This document shows positions 35,240 to 44,256 of a DNA stretch of 64,000 bases, one piece after another. A program made the position numbers and the translations under genes. The DNA is from Haliea sp040221975. GTDB lineage: Bacteria > Pseudomonadota > Gammaproteobacteria > Pseudomonadales > Halieaceae. Where the stretch lies: contig JAVJWR010000023.1 of NCBI GenBank assembly GCA_040221975.1, positions 62,001 through 126,000 of the forward strand, written 5' to 3'. The notes below the pieces were generated by a model. That model was given only the letters and a program-made list of their open reading frames with translations. It made no database searches and was not told the origin of the DNA. Position 1 is the first letter of the stretch, and every line of letters begins with the position of its first letter.

Positions 35240-36309
35240 GGACAACGATACGCTGTGTACAGGTGCTGGGCCTGGCGCTGGTGCTGCCGGCGCTGATAGC
35301 CGCGGCCGACACCGGCGTGGTGGTGGAGACTGCCCGTGTCGAGCGCATTGTCATGGGTGCGACCCTGCCGCTCAACGGCAGCGTCTTCAGCCGCAACGAT
35401 GTTGCGGTGACCGCCGCGGTGGCCGGGGAACTGGACTGGGTTGCGGAGCCCGGCACCCGGATCGGCAGGGGGCAGGTGATTGCACGCCTGGATCGCACAC
35501 CGTTGCAGCTGCGGCGCGAGGAACTGCAGGGCCTGCTTGAGCGGGAGGCCGTCAACGAGGTCTATCAAAGCAAGGTAGTCGAGCGTTATCTGGCCCTGAG
35601 CGAAACCCAGAACCTGTCGGTATTCCTGCTGGACGAGGCCATGTCGCGGCGGGATATCGCGCGCAAGGACATGGCGATCCTGGAGGCGCGTATCCGTCAG
35701 CTGGATGACGAAATGGCCCGCTCCGAGGTCCGCGCCCGGTTCAACGGCATTCTGGCGGAGCGCTACAAGCAGGGCGGCGAGTACGTTGTCCCCGGCGAAA
35801 TCATCGGTCGCCTGGTCGATCTCGAACGGCTTGAAGTGCGGGTGGCCGTGCCGATCAGCTATCGGGCACGGCTCGCGGTCGGTGACCGCCTGGAGATAAC
35901 CGTGGACGAGGACTCTCAAGCCGGCGTGGTGCGCACACTGATCGCCGCGGGCGACCCTGTCTCGCAGACCTTTGAGCTGCATATCGATCTGCTTGACGCT
36001 GACCGCGAGGTCATTATTCCGGGACAGCTGGTCAGGGTGGAGATCCCGCTGGAGGCCAGCCAGATGACCCTGGCGGTGCCGCGGGACGCAGTGGTCATTC
36101 GCAGCGAGGGCAGTTACATCTACCGGGTCAGCGCGCGCGGCATAGCCGAGCGGGTGCCGGTAGCCGTCGGTGCGGGACAGGCCCACCTGGTGGCTGTCAG
36201 TGGTGAACTGGAGGAAGGGCAGCGTATCGTGGTGCGCGGTGGCGATCGCCTGCGGGAGGGCCAGCAAGTGACCGAGCAGGGGCAGACCCAGGCCAAGCTG
36301 CAGAGTTAG
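35236..36309 (+). CDS. RND periplasmic adaptor (membrane fusion protein)
   Basis: This 357-residue HlyD-type adaptor links the inner-membrane pump to an outer-membrane channel. Residues 1-22 are a signal or anchor segment ending at IAAADTG. A barrel-sandwich part follows (AVAGELDWVAEPGTRIGRGQVIARLD), then a helical hairpin, and the second lipoyl half RARFNGILAERYKQGGEYVVPGEIIGRLVD. It starts in the permease stop (ATGA). The last bases overlap the convergent LysR gene by four. Permease-then-adaptor order is the reverse of many systems. Confidence 0.92.
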   Translation: MRTTIRCVQVLGLALVLPALIAAADTGVVVETARVERIVMGATLPLNGSVFSRNDVAVTAAVAGELDWVAEPGTRIGRGQVIARLDRTPLQLRREELQGLLEREAVNEVYQSKVVERYLALSETQNLSVFLLDEAMSRRDIARKDMAILEARIRQLDDEMARSEVRARFNGILAERYKQGGEYVVPGEIIGRLVDLERLEVRVAVPISYRARLAVGDRLEITVDEDSQAGVVRTLIAAGDPVSQTFELHIDLLDADREVIIPGQLVRVEIPLEASQMTLAVPRDAVVIRSEGSYIYRVSARGIAERVPVAVGAGQAHLVAVSGELEEGQRIVVRGGDRLREGQQVTEQGQTQAKLQS

Positions 36310-37208
36310 GCTGGTGGTACCCCCAGGTCCCGCAGGTAGCGCTGCAACTCGTCGATAAACAACTGCGCCCGTACGGTGCGCGAGGCTTCGGGTTCACTGA
36401 CCAGATAGATCCCCTCATCCACGGCCATCTCCTGGTCCAGCAGCCGCACCAGGGTACCGCGGCGCAGGTCCGCGGCCACTTCCAGCCGGTCGGCCAACAC
36501 GATGCCCAGGCCCTGGCGCGCCGCCTCGATGGACTGGAAGCCATAGTCGAAGTGAATATTGCCGCGGCCCCGGGCCCGGTCGATGCCGTGGGTCGCGAAC
36601 CATTCCTCCCAGTGCTGGAAGCGCTCGTGCAGCAGGGTGTGGTCCAGCAGGTCCCGGGGCTGGTGCACGGGCTGTTCCGCGCTGACCAGCTTGGGTGCGC
36701 AGACCGGGAAATAGTATTCCTGGTAGAGCTTGGTCACCACCTTGCCGCGCGCCTCCGGCGCGCCCAGGCACAGGGCCAGGTCGAAGCGGGCGGGCAGGGT
36801 GCGCTGGTGCGGCTCAATGGTGGCGCAATGCAGTTCCACCTCCGGGTAGCGCTGGACGTAGACCTGGATAACCCCGGGGAGCCAGTTGATCGAGATGGTG
36901 GGCGTGGTGGCGATCACCAACTCGCCGGCCAGCGCCGCCGGGTCCAGGTGCACGACGCCCTCGGCCAGGGCATCGAGCGCAGCCTGGACCACGTTGAGGA
37001 AGCGGCGTCCGGCGGCGGTGAGCTGCATGCCGTTGTGGACGCGACTGAACAGGCTGCAGTCCAGCTCGCTTTCCAGCAGCCTGACCTGGTGACTGAGGGC
37101 GGCGTGGGTGAGATTCAGTTCCTCTGCGGCCCGGCGCAGATGCCCGTGGCGTCCCACCGCTTCGAAGGCGCGCAGGCTGTTGAGGGGGAAGCGGCGGTCC
37201 AGGGGCAT
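36306..37208 (-). CDS. LysR family regulator, GcvA-like
   Basis: This 300-residue regulator has the N-terminal RRFPLNSLRAFEAVGRHGHLRRAAEELNLTHAALSHQVRLLE winged-helix region typical of GcvA-like members. The effector domain follows (TTPTISINWLPGVIQVY). It is divergent from a class III aminotransferase, 156 bases apart, so it likely controls that gene. The intergenic stretch is AT-rich, with TTTAATTG and AAATTTAATC about 28 bases apart. Its end overlaps the convergent RND adaptor by four bases. Confidence 0.93.
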   Translation of the reverse strand: MPLDRRFPLNSLRAFEAVGRHGHLRRAAEELNLTHAALSHQVRLLESELDCSLFSRVHNGMQLTAAGRRFLNVVQAALDALAEGVVHLDPAALAGELVIATTPTISINWLPGVIQVYVQRYPEVELHCATIEPHQRTLPARFDLALCLGAPEARGKVVTKLYQEYYFPVCAPKLVSAEQPVHQPRDLLDHTLLHERFQHWEEWFATHGIDRARGRGNIHFDYGFQSIEAARQGLGIVLADRLEVAADLRRGTLVRLLDQEMAVDEGIYLVSEPEASRTVRAQLFIDELQRYLRDLGVPPA

Positions 37209-37364
37209 ATTGGTAACTTTAATTGACCAGAATGGGCAAATTTAATCGCTTGTGGATACATAGGCAAGCCATGGAAAATTACAGGCAAGGGTATGCCTGC
37301 ACACCACGAGCGTCTGCGCTACCCTGAGAAGTCCGATTGCAACCTGTCGCGCGAGGAACCCGCC

Positions 37365-38714
37365 ATGACCCACATGATCTATCCGACCACCAACCTGAAA
37401 GCCACCGAGCAACTGGTGATCGAGCGCGGTGAGGGCGTGTATGTCTACGACAACCAGGGGCGGCAGTACCTGGAGGGCATGAGCGGTCTCTGGTGCACCG
37501 CGCTGGGCTATGGCAACGAGGAAATCGTCGCGACCGCGGCGGAGCAGATGCGCACTCTCGCATACTCGCATCTGTTTGGCGGCAAGACCCACCCGGCCGC
37601 CATGGCCCTGGCGGACAAGCTGGCCGGGATGGTGCCGGTGGACAATGCCCAGGTGTTCCTCGGCAACTCGGGTTCCGATGCCAACGACACCCAGGTGAAG
37701 CTGCTGCGCTATTACTTCAACGCCATCGGCAAGCCGGAGAAATACAAGATCATCTCCCGCGAGCGTGCCTATCACGGCGTCACCGTCGCCGCCGCGTCCC
37801 TGACCGGCCTGGTGCCCAATCACACGCACTTCAGCCTGCCTTTTGAAGCACTGGGTATCCTGCGTACCGGGGCGCCGCATTTTTACCGCGACGGCCTGCC
37901 CGGCGAGAGCGAAGAAGAGTTTGCCAGCCGCCGGGCGCAGGAATTGGAAGACCTGATTCTGGCGGAGGGCCCGGAGACGATCGCGGCGTTCATTGCCGAG
38001 CCCATCAGCGGCGCCGGTGGGGTGGTTGTGCCGCCGAAGGGATACTTCGAGAAAGTCCAGGCGGTGTTGCGCAAGTACGATATCTTCATGTGGGACGACG
38101 AGGTGATTTGCGGTTTCGGCCGCACCGGTGCCGACTTCGGTGCCACCAGCTTCGGTATCCAGCCGCAGCTGATGTCCCTTGCCAAGGCCCTGTCCTCAGC
38201 CTACCTGCCGGTCAGTGCCGCGATTGTCACCGGTGACATCTACGAGGCTCTGGTGGAGCCCAGCGCCAAGGTGGGGATTTTCGGTCACGGCTATACTTAC
38301 GGCGGTCACCCGGTAGCCTGTGCCGTCGCCTCGAAAGTGCTGGAAATCTACGAGCGCGACAATCTCTTCGAGCGCGCCCGGGTGATGGGCGAATACATGC
38401 AGCGGAAACTGCAGGCTTTTGCCAGTCACCCGCTGGTGGGCGAGGTGCGCGGCATGGGCATGATCGCGGCGCTGGAGCTGGTCGCCAACAAGGACACGCG
38501 GCAGCCCTTCGACGGCAACGCCATCGGCGGCTTCTGTGCCCTGCGGGCCCAGGAGGCGGGCCTGATTGTGCGCGCCATGGGTGGCAACAGCATCGCCCTG
38601 TGCCCGCCGCTGATCATCTCCGAAGCGCAGGTCGATGAAATGACCGACAAGCTGGGCCGGGCGCTCGATGAAACCCTGGCCCATGTGACGCGGGAGCAAC
38701 TGCTGGTGGCCTGA
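37365..38714 (+). CDS. Class III aminotransferase (GABA/putrescine-type)
   Basis: A 449-residue PLP-dependent transaminase. The N-terminal GLWCTALGYGNEEIVATA, the PLP motif MWDDEVICGFGRTGADFG and the Schiff-base Lys in MSLAKALSSAYLPVSAAIV identify it. The fold matches enzymes acting on GABA, putrescine or beta-amino acids. ATG 37365 has GAGGAA six bases upstream; the frame starts at 37293. The convergent succinate-semialdehyde-type dehydrogenase fits the second step of GABA catabolism. It is regulated in all likelihood by the divergent LysR gene. Confidence 0.92.
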   Translation: MTHMIYPTTNLKATEQLVIERGEGVYVYDNQGRQYLEGMSGLWCTALGYGNEEIVATAAEQMRTLAYSHLFGGKTHPAAMALADKLAGMVPVDNAQVFLGNSGSDANDTQVKLLRYYFNAIGKPEKYKIISRERAYHGVTVAAASLTGLVPNHTHFSLPFEALGILRTGAPHFYRDGLPGESEEEFASRRAQELEDLILAEGPETIAAFIAEPISGAGGVVVPPKGYFEKVQAVLRKYDIFMWDDEVICGFGRTGADFGATSFGIQPQLMSLAKALSSAYLPVSAAIVTGDIYEALVEPSAKVGIFGHGYTYGGHPVACAVASKVLEIYERDNLFERARVMGEYMQRKLQAFASHPLVGEVRGMGMIAALELVANKDTRQPFDGNAIGGFCALRAQEAGLIVRAMGGNSIALCPPLIISEAQVDEMTDKLGRALDETLAHVTREQLLVA

Positions 38715-38720
38715 CCTAAT

Positions 38721-38803
38721 TGTGGGATTGGTAGGCTGTGGGACTGGTAGGCTGTGGGACTGGAGGATTTGTGGGACTGGAAGATTTGTGGGACTGGAAG
38801 ATT
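38721..38803 (+). repeat. Minisatellite of 16-17 base units
   Basis: Five head-to-tail units: two of 16 bases (TGTGGGATTGGTAGGC and its C variant) and three of 17 bases (TGTGGGACTGGAGGATT or TGTGGGACTGGAAGATT). Each begins TGTGGGA, the same seven bases that begin the REP-like element directly after. Confidence 0.9.
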
Positions 38804-38901
38804 TGTGGGAGCCCGCTCCGCGGGCGATGGGATGATCGCCCGCGTACGAGGTGAATGGCCGCGCAGCGGCCAGAGAGGGTGGCCAGGGCCAGCGGGCTCC
38901 A
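38804..38901. repeat. REP-like palindrome with three stems
   Basis: The outer arms GGAGCCCGCT (38808-38817) and AGCGGGCTCC (38891-38900) are perfectly complementary. Within them are CGCGGGCGA-N8-TCGCCCGCG (38819-38844) and TGGCCGC-gca-GCGGCCA (38856-38872). The head TGTGGGAGC resembles the REP sequences of pseudomonads. No transposase gene is near, so it would depend on a RAYT-type enzyme elsewhere. Confidence 0.8.
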
Positions 38902-38905
38902 ACAG

Positions 38906-40369
38906 TTACCGGTCCAATCCCCCCATCAGCATGTACTTGATCTCCAGGTAGTCGTCCATTCCGTACTTGGAGCCTTCGCGGCCCGAGCCCGATTCCTTGA
39001 CCCCGCCGAAGGGCGCCATCTCGTTGGAGATGATGCCCTCGTTGATGCCGACAATGCCGTACTCCAGCGCCTCTGCCACGCGCCAGACCCGGCCGATGTC
39101 GCGGGTGTAGAAGTAGGAGGCGAGGCCGAACTCGGTGTCATTGGCCATGGCGATGGCCTCCGCTTCGTCCTTGAAGCGCACCACCGGGGCGACCGGGCCG
39201 AAGATCTCATTGCGGAACACCGCCATCTCCGACGTGACCTCAGTGAGGATGGTAGGCTGGTAGAAGCAGCCGCCGAGGTCATGCGGGCCGCCGCCGAGAG
39301 CAACCTGGGCGCCGGCGCCGATGGAATCCTGTACCAGGCTGTCGACATCGTTGACCGCGCCGACATTGACCAGCGGGCCGATGCTGATGCCGTCGGCAAA
39401 GCCATCGCCCACCGCCAGTTCGGCGGTGGCCTTGACCAGCTTCGCCACGAACTCGTCGTAGACCCCGGCCTGTACCAGCATGCGGTTGGAGCAGACGCAG
39501 GTCTGTCCCGAGTTGCGGTACTTGGAAGTCACCGCACCCTTGACCGCGGCGTCGATGTCGGCGTCATCGAAGACGATGAAGGGAGCGTTGCCGCCGAGTT
39601 CCATCGAGGTCTTCTTCATGGTTTCTGCGCACTGGGCCTCCAGCATCTTGCCGACCGGGGTGGAGCCGGTGAAGGTGAGCTTGCGTACGATGGGGTTGCC
39701 AGTCAGCTCGCCGCCGATAGCCGAGGAGCCACCGGCGACGATATTCAACACGCCCGCGGGAACGCCTGCGCGCTCTGCCAGTACCGCCATGGCAAAGGCC
39801 GACAGCGGAGTTTCGCTGGCGGGCTTGATCACGATGCTGCAGCCCGCGGCCAGGGCCGGTGCCGCCTTGCGCGCGATCATGGCATTGGGGAAGTTCCAGG
39901 GGGTGATCGCGGCGACCACGCCCACCGGTTGCTTGATGCAGACAATGCGCCGGTCCGGGGAGGGCCCCGGGATGACATCGCCGTCGATACGCTTGGCTTC
40001 CTCGCCGAACCACTCGACGAACGAGGCGCCGTAGGCCACTTCGCCACGCGATTCTGCCAGCACCTTGCCCTGCTCGGCGGTCATGATGCGGGCGAGGTCT
40101 TCCTGGTTTTCCATCATCAGGTCGAACCACTTGCGCAAAATCTGCGCGCGCTGTTTTGCCGGGACGACCTTCCAGCTGTCCATGGCTGTTTGCGCGGCTT
40201 CGATCGCGCGCCGGGTCTCGGCTGCGCCAACTCTGGCCACCTCGGCAATGACCTCACCGTTGGCGGGGTTGCTGACAGAGAAGGTAGCGCCGTCATCGGC
40301 ATCGACCCACTGGCCATTGATGAAGGCCTGGGTCTGGAGCAGCGCGGGGTCGGTGAGAGACAGGCTCAT
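38906..40369 (-). CDS. gabD: Succinate-semialdehyde-type aldehyde dehydrogenase
   Basis: A 487-residue ALDH of the GabD kind. AITPWNFPNAMIARK, MELGGNAPFIVFDDAD and the catalytic Cys in NSGQTCVCSNRML are in place, with the end GVKESGSGREGSKYGMDDYLEIKYM as in succinate-semialdehyde dehydrogenases. It oxidises succinate semialdehyde to succinate, which fits the neighbouring transaminase. ATG 40369 begins the homology; the frame runs to 40528. It is convergent with the transaminase, separated by the repeat and palindrome. Confidence 0.9.
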   Translation of the reverse strand: MSLSLTDPALLQTQAFINGQWVDADDGATFSVSNPANGEVIAEVARVGAAETRRAIEAAQTAMDSWKVVPAKQRAQILRKWFDLMMENQEDLARIMTAEQGKVLAESRGEVAYGASFVEWFGEEAKRIDGDVIPGPSPDRRIVCIKQPVGVVAAITPWNFPNAMIARKAAPALAAGCSIVIKPASETPLSAFAMAVLAERAGVPAGVLNIVAGGSSAIGGELTGNPIVRKLTFTGSTPVGKMLEAQCAETMKKTSMELGGNAPFIVFDDADIDAAVKGAVTSKYRNSGQTCVCSNRMLVQAGVYDEFVAKLVKATAELAVGDGFADGISIGPLVNVGAVNDVDSLVQDSIGAGAQVALGGGPHDLGGCFYQPTILTEVTSEMAVFRNEIFGPVAPVVRFKDEAEAIAMANDTEFGLASYFYTRDIGRVWRVAEALEYGIVGINEGIISNEMAPFGGVKESGSGREGSKYGMDDYLEIKYMLMGGLDR

Positions 40370-40539
40370 AGCGTGGATCCTTGTTGCTGTGTTCGCTGAG
40401 TGGGGCGGGCATGTGCACTGCCCGACAATTACTGGCACGACCGTAACATGCCTTCTGCATTGCGGCCCACCATGACTTCTTACTATAGCTGTTTTATACA
40501 GCTTTCGCGCTCCCCGAAAGGGGTGCAATGCGCTCGCGT

Positions 40540-41586
40540 TCAGGCTGTGCGACGGCGGCGCCTGCGGCCGAGCTTGTGTTTGCGCACCAGGCCGCGCAGC
40601 TGGTCGTAACTGAGTCCCAGTGCGGCGGCTGTCTGGCGCTGGTGGTGGCCGTTGTCCGCCAGGGCCTGGTGGACCAGGCGGCGTTCAATGGCCAGCATGC
40701 GCGCGGCAAAATCGGTTACCCCCGGGGTGGCGATGGCGGCTGTTTCGCGCCCCTGCGCCGTTGCCGCCACGACAGGGTCCGCAGGGCCGGAGCTTGCCAG
40801 GGTGGGTTCGCCATAGGGGGAAACGAACGGATCCAGTGCCACCTCGGCCACGGGGCGCCGGGGATGGTTCCAGCGGTGCAGGGAACGCTCTACCGCGTTT
40901 TTCAGCTCGCGGACATTGCCCGGCCAGGGGTGGGCCTGCAGGGCTGCCATGGCCTCGTCGCTGAAGCCGGGGAACAGGTCCCAGCCGAGCTCCGCACTCA
41001 TCTGGATGGCGAAGTGGTGCGCCAGCTCGGGGATGTCCTCCGGGCGCTGCTGCAGGGCCGGCAGGTGGACCACGTCAAAACCGAGCCGGTCCAGCAGGTC
41101 GGCGCGGAACTCACCGGCTGCCGCCAGGGCCTGCAGATCCGCATTGGTGGCTCCGACCACCCGTACGTCCACCTGCAGGGTCTGCTGCCCCCCCAGGCGT
41201 TCGAATTCACCGTACTCGACCAACCGCAGCAGCTTTTCCTGCAGGCGCAGGGACATGGTGCCCAGCTCGTCAAGGAACAGGGTTCCGCCATCGGCGCGCT
41301 CGAAGCGGCCCTGGCGCACCCGGGTGGCGCCGGTGAAGGCGCCCGGTTCGTGACCGAACAACTCGGACTCCAGCAGCGAATCCGCCAGCGCGGCGCAGTT
41401 GACCTTGACGAAGGGGGCCTCCCAGCGCGCCGACAGGAAGTGCAGGCGCTCCGCCGCCAGCTCCTTGCCGGTGCCCCTGGGCCCCAGGATCAGTACCGGG
41501 CGGTTGATGCCGGCCAGCCGCGACACCTGCTCCAGGGCGTGGGCGAGGGCGGCAGAGCTGCCGATAATGCTTTCCTGTGGTTTCAT
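40540..41586 (-). CDS. pspF: Phage shock protein operon activator PspF
   Basis: A 348-residue sigma-54 enhancer-binding ATPase with no receiver domain, as in PspF. Walker A is GPRGTGKELAAERL, the sigma-54 contact loop is GAFTGA, Walker B ends in GTLFLDELGTM, and ARAL-like sensor segments follow. The C-terminus holds a Fis-type helix-turn-helix (RQTAAALGLSYDQLRGLVRKH). It should be held inactive by PspA until membrane stress. It is divergent from pspA. Confidence 0.93.
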   Translation of the reverse strand: MKPQESIIGSSAALAHALEQVSRLAGINRPVLILGPRGTGKELAAERLHFLSARWEAPFVKVNCAALADSLLESELFGHEPGAFTGATRVRQGRFERADGGTLFLDELGTMSLRLQEKLLRLVEYGEFERLGGQQTLQVDVRVVGATNADLQALAAAGEFRADLLDRLGFDVVHLPALQQRPEDIPELAHHFAIQMSAELGWDLFPGFSDEAMAALQAHPWPGNVRELKNAVERSLHRWNHPRRPVAEVALDPFVSPYGEPTLASSGPADPVVAATAQGRETAAIATPGVTDFAARMLAIERRLVHQALADNGHHQRQTAAALGLSYDQLRGLVRKHKLGRRRRRRTA

Positions 41587-41646
41587 AAGGTAAATATAGC
41601 CCTATTTATGAGGTTATAAAAACCTGTAAAAGGTAAATATAACCTT
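41587..41646. promoter_or_regulatory. Repeated AT-rich motif between pspF and pspA
   Basis: AAGGTAAATATAGCC (41587-41601) and AAGGTAAATATAACC (41630-41644) are 43 bases apart. An AGGTT-N5-AACCT dyad lies between them. This is the place expected for PspF upstream activating sites; one copy abuts the pspF start. Confidence 0.5.
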
Positions 41647-41802
41647 AAAAATCGCCCGGCGTGGGGCCATAATGATTGTCCGGCAGAAATAATCGTTTAG
41701 AAACAATGGATTGTGGTATGTGGCACGAATCCTGATTGTATCTGCCTGCAAGTCGGCAGCGGGCCGTCGGTAACCGGGGCAGGGCCCCAGTGGAGAGGAA
41801 CC

Positions 41803-42495
41803 ATGGGTATTTTTTCGCGGATGTCAGACATCATTAATTCCAACCTCAATGCGTTGCTCGATCAGGCTGAGGACCCCCAGAAGATGATCCGCCTGATCAT
41901 CCAGGAAATGGAGGACACTCTGGTGGAGGTGCGCAGCTCCTCGGCCCGGGTGCTGGCGGACCGCAAGGCCGCCGCCCGCCGCCTGCAGCAGGTGCAGGCT
42001 GACGCGGACAGCTGGGAGCGGAAGGCGAAGCTCGCCATCAGCAAGGGCCGCGAGGACCTGGCGCGGGCGGCCCTGCAGGAAAAGCACGCGATTGAGGACG
42101 AGCTGGCCGTGGTGACCGCGGAACTGACCGCCGCTGACGAGCATATCGCCCAGCTGAGCACGGAAATCGGCCAGCTGCAGCAGAAGCTGTCCGACGCCAA
42201 GTCGCGGCAGCAGGCCCTGTTGATGCGCAGCCAGACGGTCGAATCGCGGATCAAGGTGAAGCGGCAGATGCATCGCGAAGCCCTGGATACCGCGTTCCAC
42301 CGTTTCGAGCACTTCGAGCGGCGGATGGACAACCTGGAGAGCCAGCTCGAACTGCTGGACGTGGGCCGGGAAGTGCCTCCGGACCTGGCCGCGGAAATCG
42401 ATGCCCTGCAGCAGGACGAGCGCATCAGTGACGAATTGCAGCGCCTGAAGGCCGAGCTGGAGGCCCGCCAGGGCAGCCGCGACGGCAACGGCTAG
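41803..42495 (+). CDS. pspA: Phage shock protein A
   Basis: This 230-residue, almost wholly coiled-coil protein binds the inner face of damaged membrane and inhibits PspF. The amphipathic head MGIFSRMSDIINSNLNALLDQAEDP is as in E. coli; long heptads follow with MIRLIIQEMEDTLVEVRSSSARV. The length is normal. The start at 41803 follows GGAGAGG. The open frame begins earlier at 41713 without support. It heads the pspABC set. Confidence 0.95.
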   Translation: MGIFSRMSDIINSNLNALLDQAEDPQKMIRLIIQEMEDTLVEVRSSSARVLADRKAAARRLQQVQADADSWERKAKLAISKGREDLARAALQEKHAIEDELAVVTAELTAADEHIAQLSTEIGQLQQKLSDAKSRQQALLMRSQTVESRIKVKRQMHREALDTAFHRFEHFERRMDNLESQLELLDVGREVPPDLAAEIDALQQDERISDELQRLKAELEARQGSRDGNG

Positions 42496-42571
42496 GGTCA
42501 TGTCACTAGTGTCGACCACCACGAAGTGGCAGCATACGGCCTGACCGCAGACCTGCCCGAGGACAAAAACA

Positions 42572-42841
42572 ATGCAATTCTGGCAATTCATGTTTGTGCC
42601 CACGATCCTGTTCCTGGTGATCGTGGCGCCAATCTGGATCACGATGCACTACCGCAGCGTCAACCGCTCCTCCCGCAGTCTCAATGAGGAGGACCGGCAG
42701 GCGCTGGAGGAACTGCTGGCGACAGTGGACCGGCTGACCGAGCGCATTGGCGTTCTGGAAACAATCCTGGATTCGGATCACGCCAACTGGCGTGACCAGA
42801 CTGACCGCCAGCGGCGGGGCAAGGAGTACGATCATGAGTGA
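42572..42841 (+). CDS. pspB: Phage shock protein B
   Basis: An 89-residue protein with one N-terminal helix (FVPTILFLVIVAPIWITMHY) and a cytoplasmic leucine-zipper-like tail (LEELLATVDRLTERIGVLETIL). PspB works with PspC to recruit PspA under stress. Size and helix order match the family. The stop overlaps the pspC start by eight bases. A 76-base gap separates it from pspA. Confidence 0.93.
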   Translation: MQFWQFMFVPTILFLVIVAPIWITMHYRSVNRSSRSLNEEDRQALEELLATVDRLTERIGVLETILDSDHANWRDQTDRQRRGKEYDHE

Positions 42842-43370
42842 ACGGCATCATCGCGACTATCGTCGCCACACAGGCCCGGACTGGCGCGGCGGCGAGCGGC
42901 GCTTTCGCCGCCGACGCGCTTCCGGCTGGGGCATGAACCTCTACCGCAACCCCCGCGAGGGGAAAATTGGCGGGGTCTGTGCGGGACTGGCGGACCACTT
43001 TGATATCGCCCACTGGGTAGTGCGCCTGCTCTGGGTCGCAGCACTGCTGTTTACCGGTACCCTCGCGCTGTGGGCGTATCTCGGTGCGTGGCTGCTACTG
43101 GCTCCGCGACCCTCGGCGCGGCGTGGCGGCAGGTCGGGCCTGCCACCGGACGATCTCGACCCGGGCCCCGAGGCCGACGTTGCAATGGAGTATGACGAGC
43201 GCCACCACGACTATCGTCCGCGCAAGGTCTTCCGTTACAGCGAACCCGGCACTGTGCGCCTGCGCCGGGCGCGGGAGCGGCTGGATGCGGCGCTGCGCCG
43301 GGTTGAAGCCATGGAATCTTTCGTCACCTCGCGCCAGTACGAGCTGGACCGGGAGATTTCCCGCCTCTAG
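42834..43370 (+). CDS. pspC: Phage shock protein C
   Basis: This 178-residue sensor has an Arg-rich N-terminus (RRFRRRRA), the PspC motif LYRNPREGKIGGVCAGLADHFDIAHWVVRLLWV, one or two helices, then a C-terminal polar domain with a short coiled coil (RRARERLDAALRRVEAMESFV). It is longer than the E. coli protein (119 residues) owing to the N- and C-terminal extensions. AAGGAG precedes the ATG at 42834, inside the pspB end. Confidence 0.92.
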   Translation: MSERHHRDYRRHTGPDWRGGERRFRRRRASGWGMNLYRNPREGKIGGVCAGLADHFDIAHWVVRLLWVAALLFTGTLALWAYLGAWLLLAPRPSARRGGRSGLPPDDLDPGPEADVAMEYDERHHDYRPRKVFRYSEPGTVRLRRARERLDAALRRVEAMESFVTSRQYELDREISRL

Positions 43371-43449
43371 CCCGGGGCTTCCCCCGGGCGGGCCTGTTGG
43401 GCTATGCTCAACTGCATGAATCTTGTTATGCAAGGCGCTGGGAGTGCCC

Positions 43450-44256
43450 GTGACGGCTATGGAAGTGATTGACTACGAGACCAGTATCCAGCTGGAACCG
43501 GTTGTTCCCCCGCCCCATGCGCTGCTGGCCCTGACCGAGGCACACCGGGTGGTGGTGGAGATGCTGTCCCTGCGCCTCAGCCGCAAACTGCTGGACAAGG
43601 CGCCCCGGGGTGACGGTCACCCGGTGATGGTACTGCCGGGATTTCTCGGCGCCGATGGCTACAATGCCTCCTTTCGCCGTTATTTGACCAGGCTCGGCTA
43701 TGCGGTTCATGGTTGGGGCCAGGGCCGCAACCTGGGGCCGCGGGATGGCGTTCTGGAGGGCCTGCAGGAGCGCATCACTTTTCTGTCGGAGCGCTACGGT
43801 GGGCCGATTTCCCTGGTCGGACACAGCCTGGGCGGGATCTTTGCCCGGGAGCTGGCGCGGGAATTTCCCGATCGGGTACGGCAGGTGATTTCCCTGGGCA
43901 GTCCTTTTGGCGAAGGCCGCCTCACCGCATCCTATCCCTCGCGCCTGTTCATGGCACTCAATCCGATCGATGAGTTGCCGATCGAACAGGAGCAGCTGCA
44001 TGTGGCACCGCCGGTACCGACCACGGCGATCTACTCCCGCGGCGACGGCGTGGTCAACTGGCAGACCACCCTGCAGCGCGACGGCCACGAACATACCCAG
44101 AGCATTGAAGTGCGCGGCAGCCACTGCGGCATGACCTTCAATCCGACCATCTGGTATCTGGTTGCCGACCGCCTGGCGCTGCCCGATGGTGGCTGGCGGC
44201 CCTTCGAGCGCCACAGCTGGACCAGCCTGCTGTACCCGGCACCTTCCCTGAGTTAG
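43450..44256 (+). CDS. Alpha/beta hydrolase
   Basis: This 268-residue hydrolase has the nucleophile elbow GHSLGGIFARELA at about residues 126-138 and a final His in GSHCGMTFNP. There is no signal peptide, so it is cytoplasmic. GTG at 43450 follows GGGAG, whereas the open frame starts with TTG at 43423. It resembles lipases or esterases of unknown substrate. The end overlaps the convergent fghA gene by four bases. Confidence 0.8.
   Translation: MTAMEVIDYETSIQLEPVVPPPHALLALTEAHRVVVEMLSLRLSRKLLDKAPRGDGHPVMVLPGFLGADGYNASFRRYLTRLGYAVHGWGQGRNLGPRDGVLEGLQERITFLSERYGGPISLVGHSLGGIFARELAREFPDRVRQVISLGSPFGEGRLTASYPSRLFMALNPIDELPIEQEQLHVAPPVPTTAIYSRGDGVVNWQTTLQRDGHEHTQSIEVRGSHCGMTFNPTIWYLVADRLALPDGGWRPFERHSWTSLLYPAPSLS

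Noticed and set aside
38721..38803. Possible CRISPR array
   Set aside because: Units are contiguous 16-17 base repeats with no spacers, and no cas gene is near.
38855..40399. 514-codon frame opposite the GabD-like gene
   Set aside because: It lies wholly over conserved dehydrogenase sequence and begins in the palindrome.
41721..41734. Sigma-54 promoter TGGCAC-N4-CCTG before pspA
   Set aside because: The -12 element does not match TTGC. The -24 alone is not enough.
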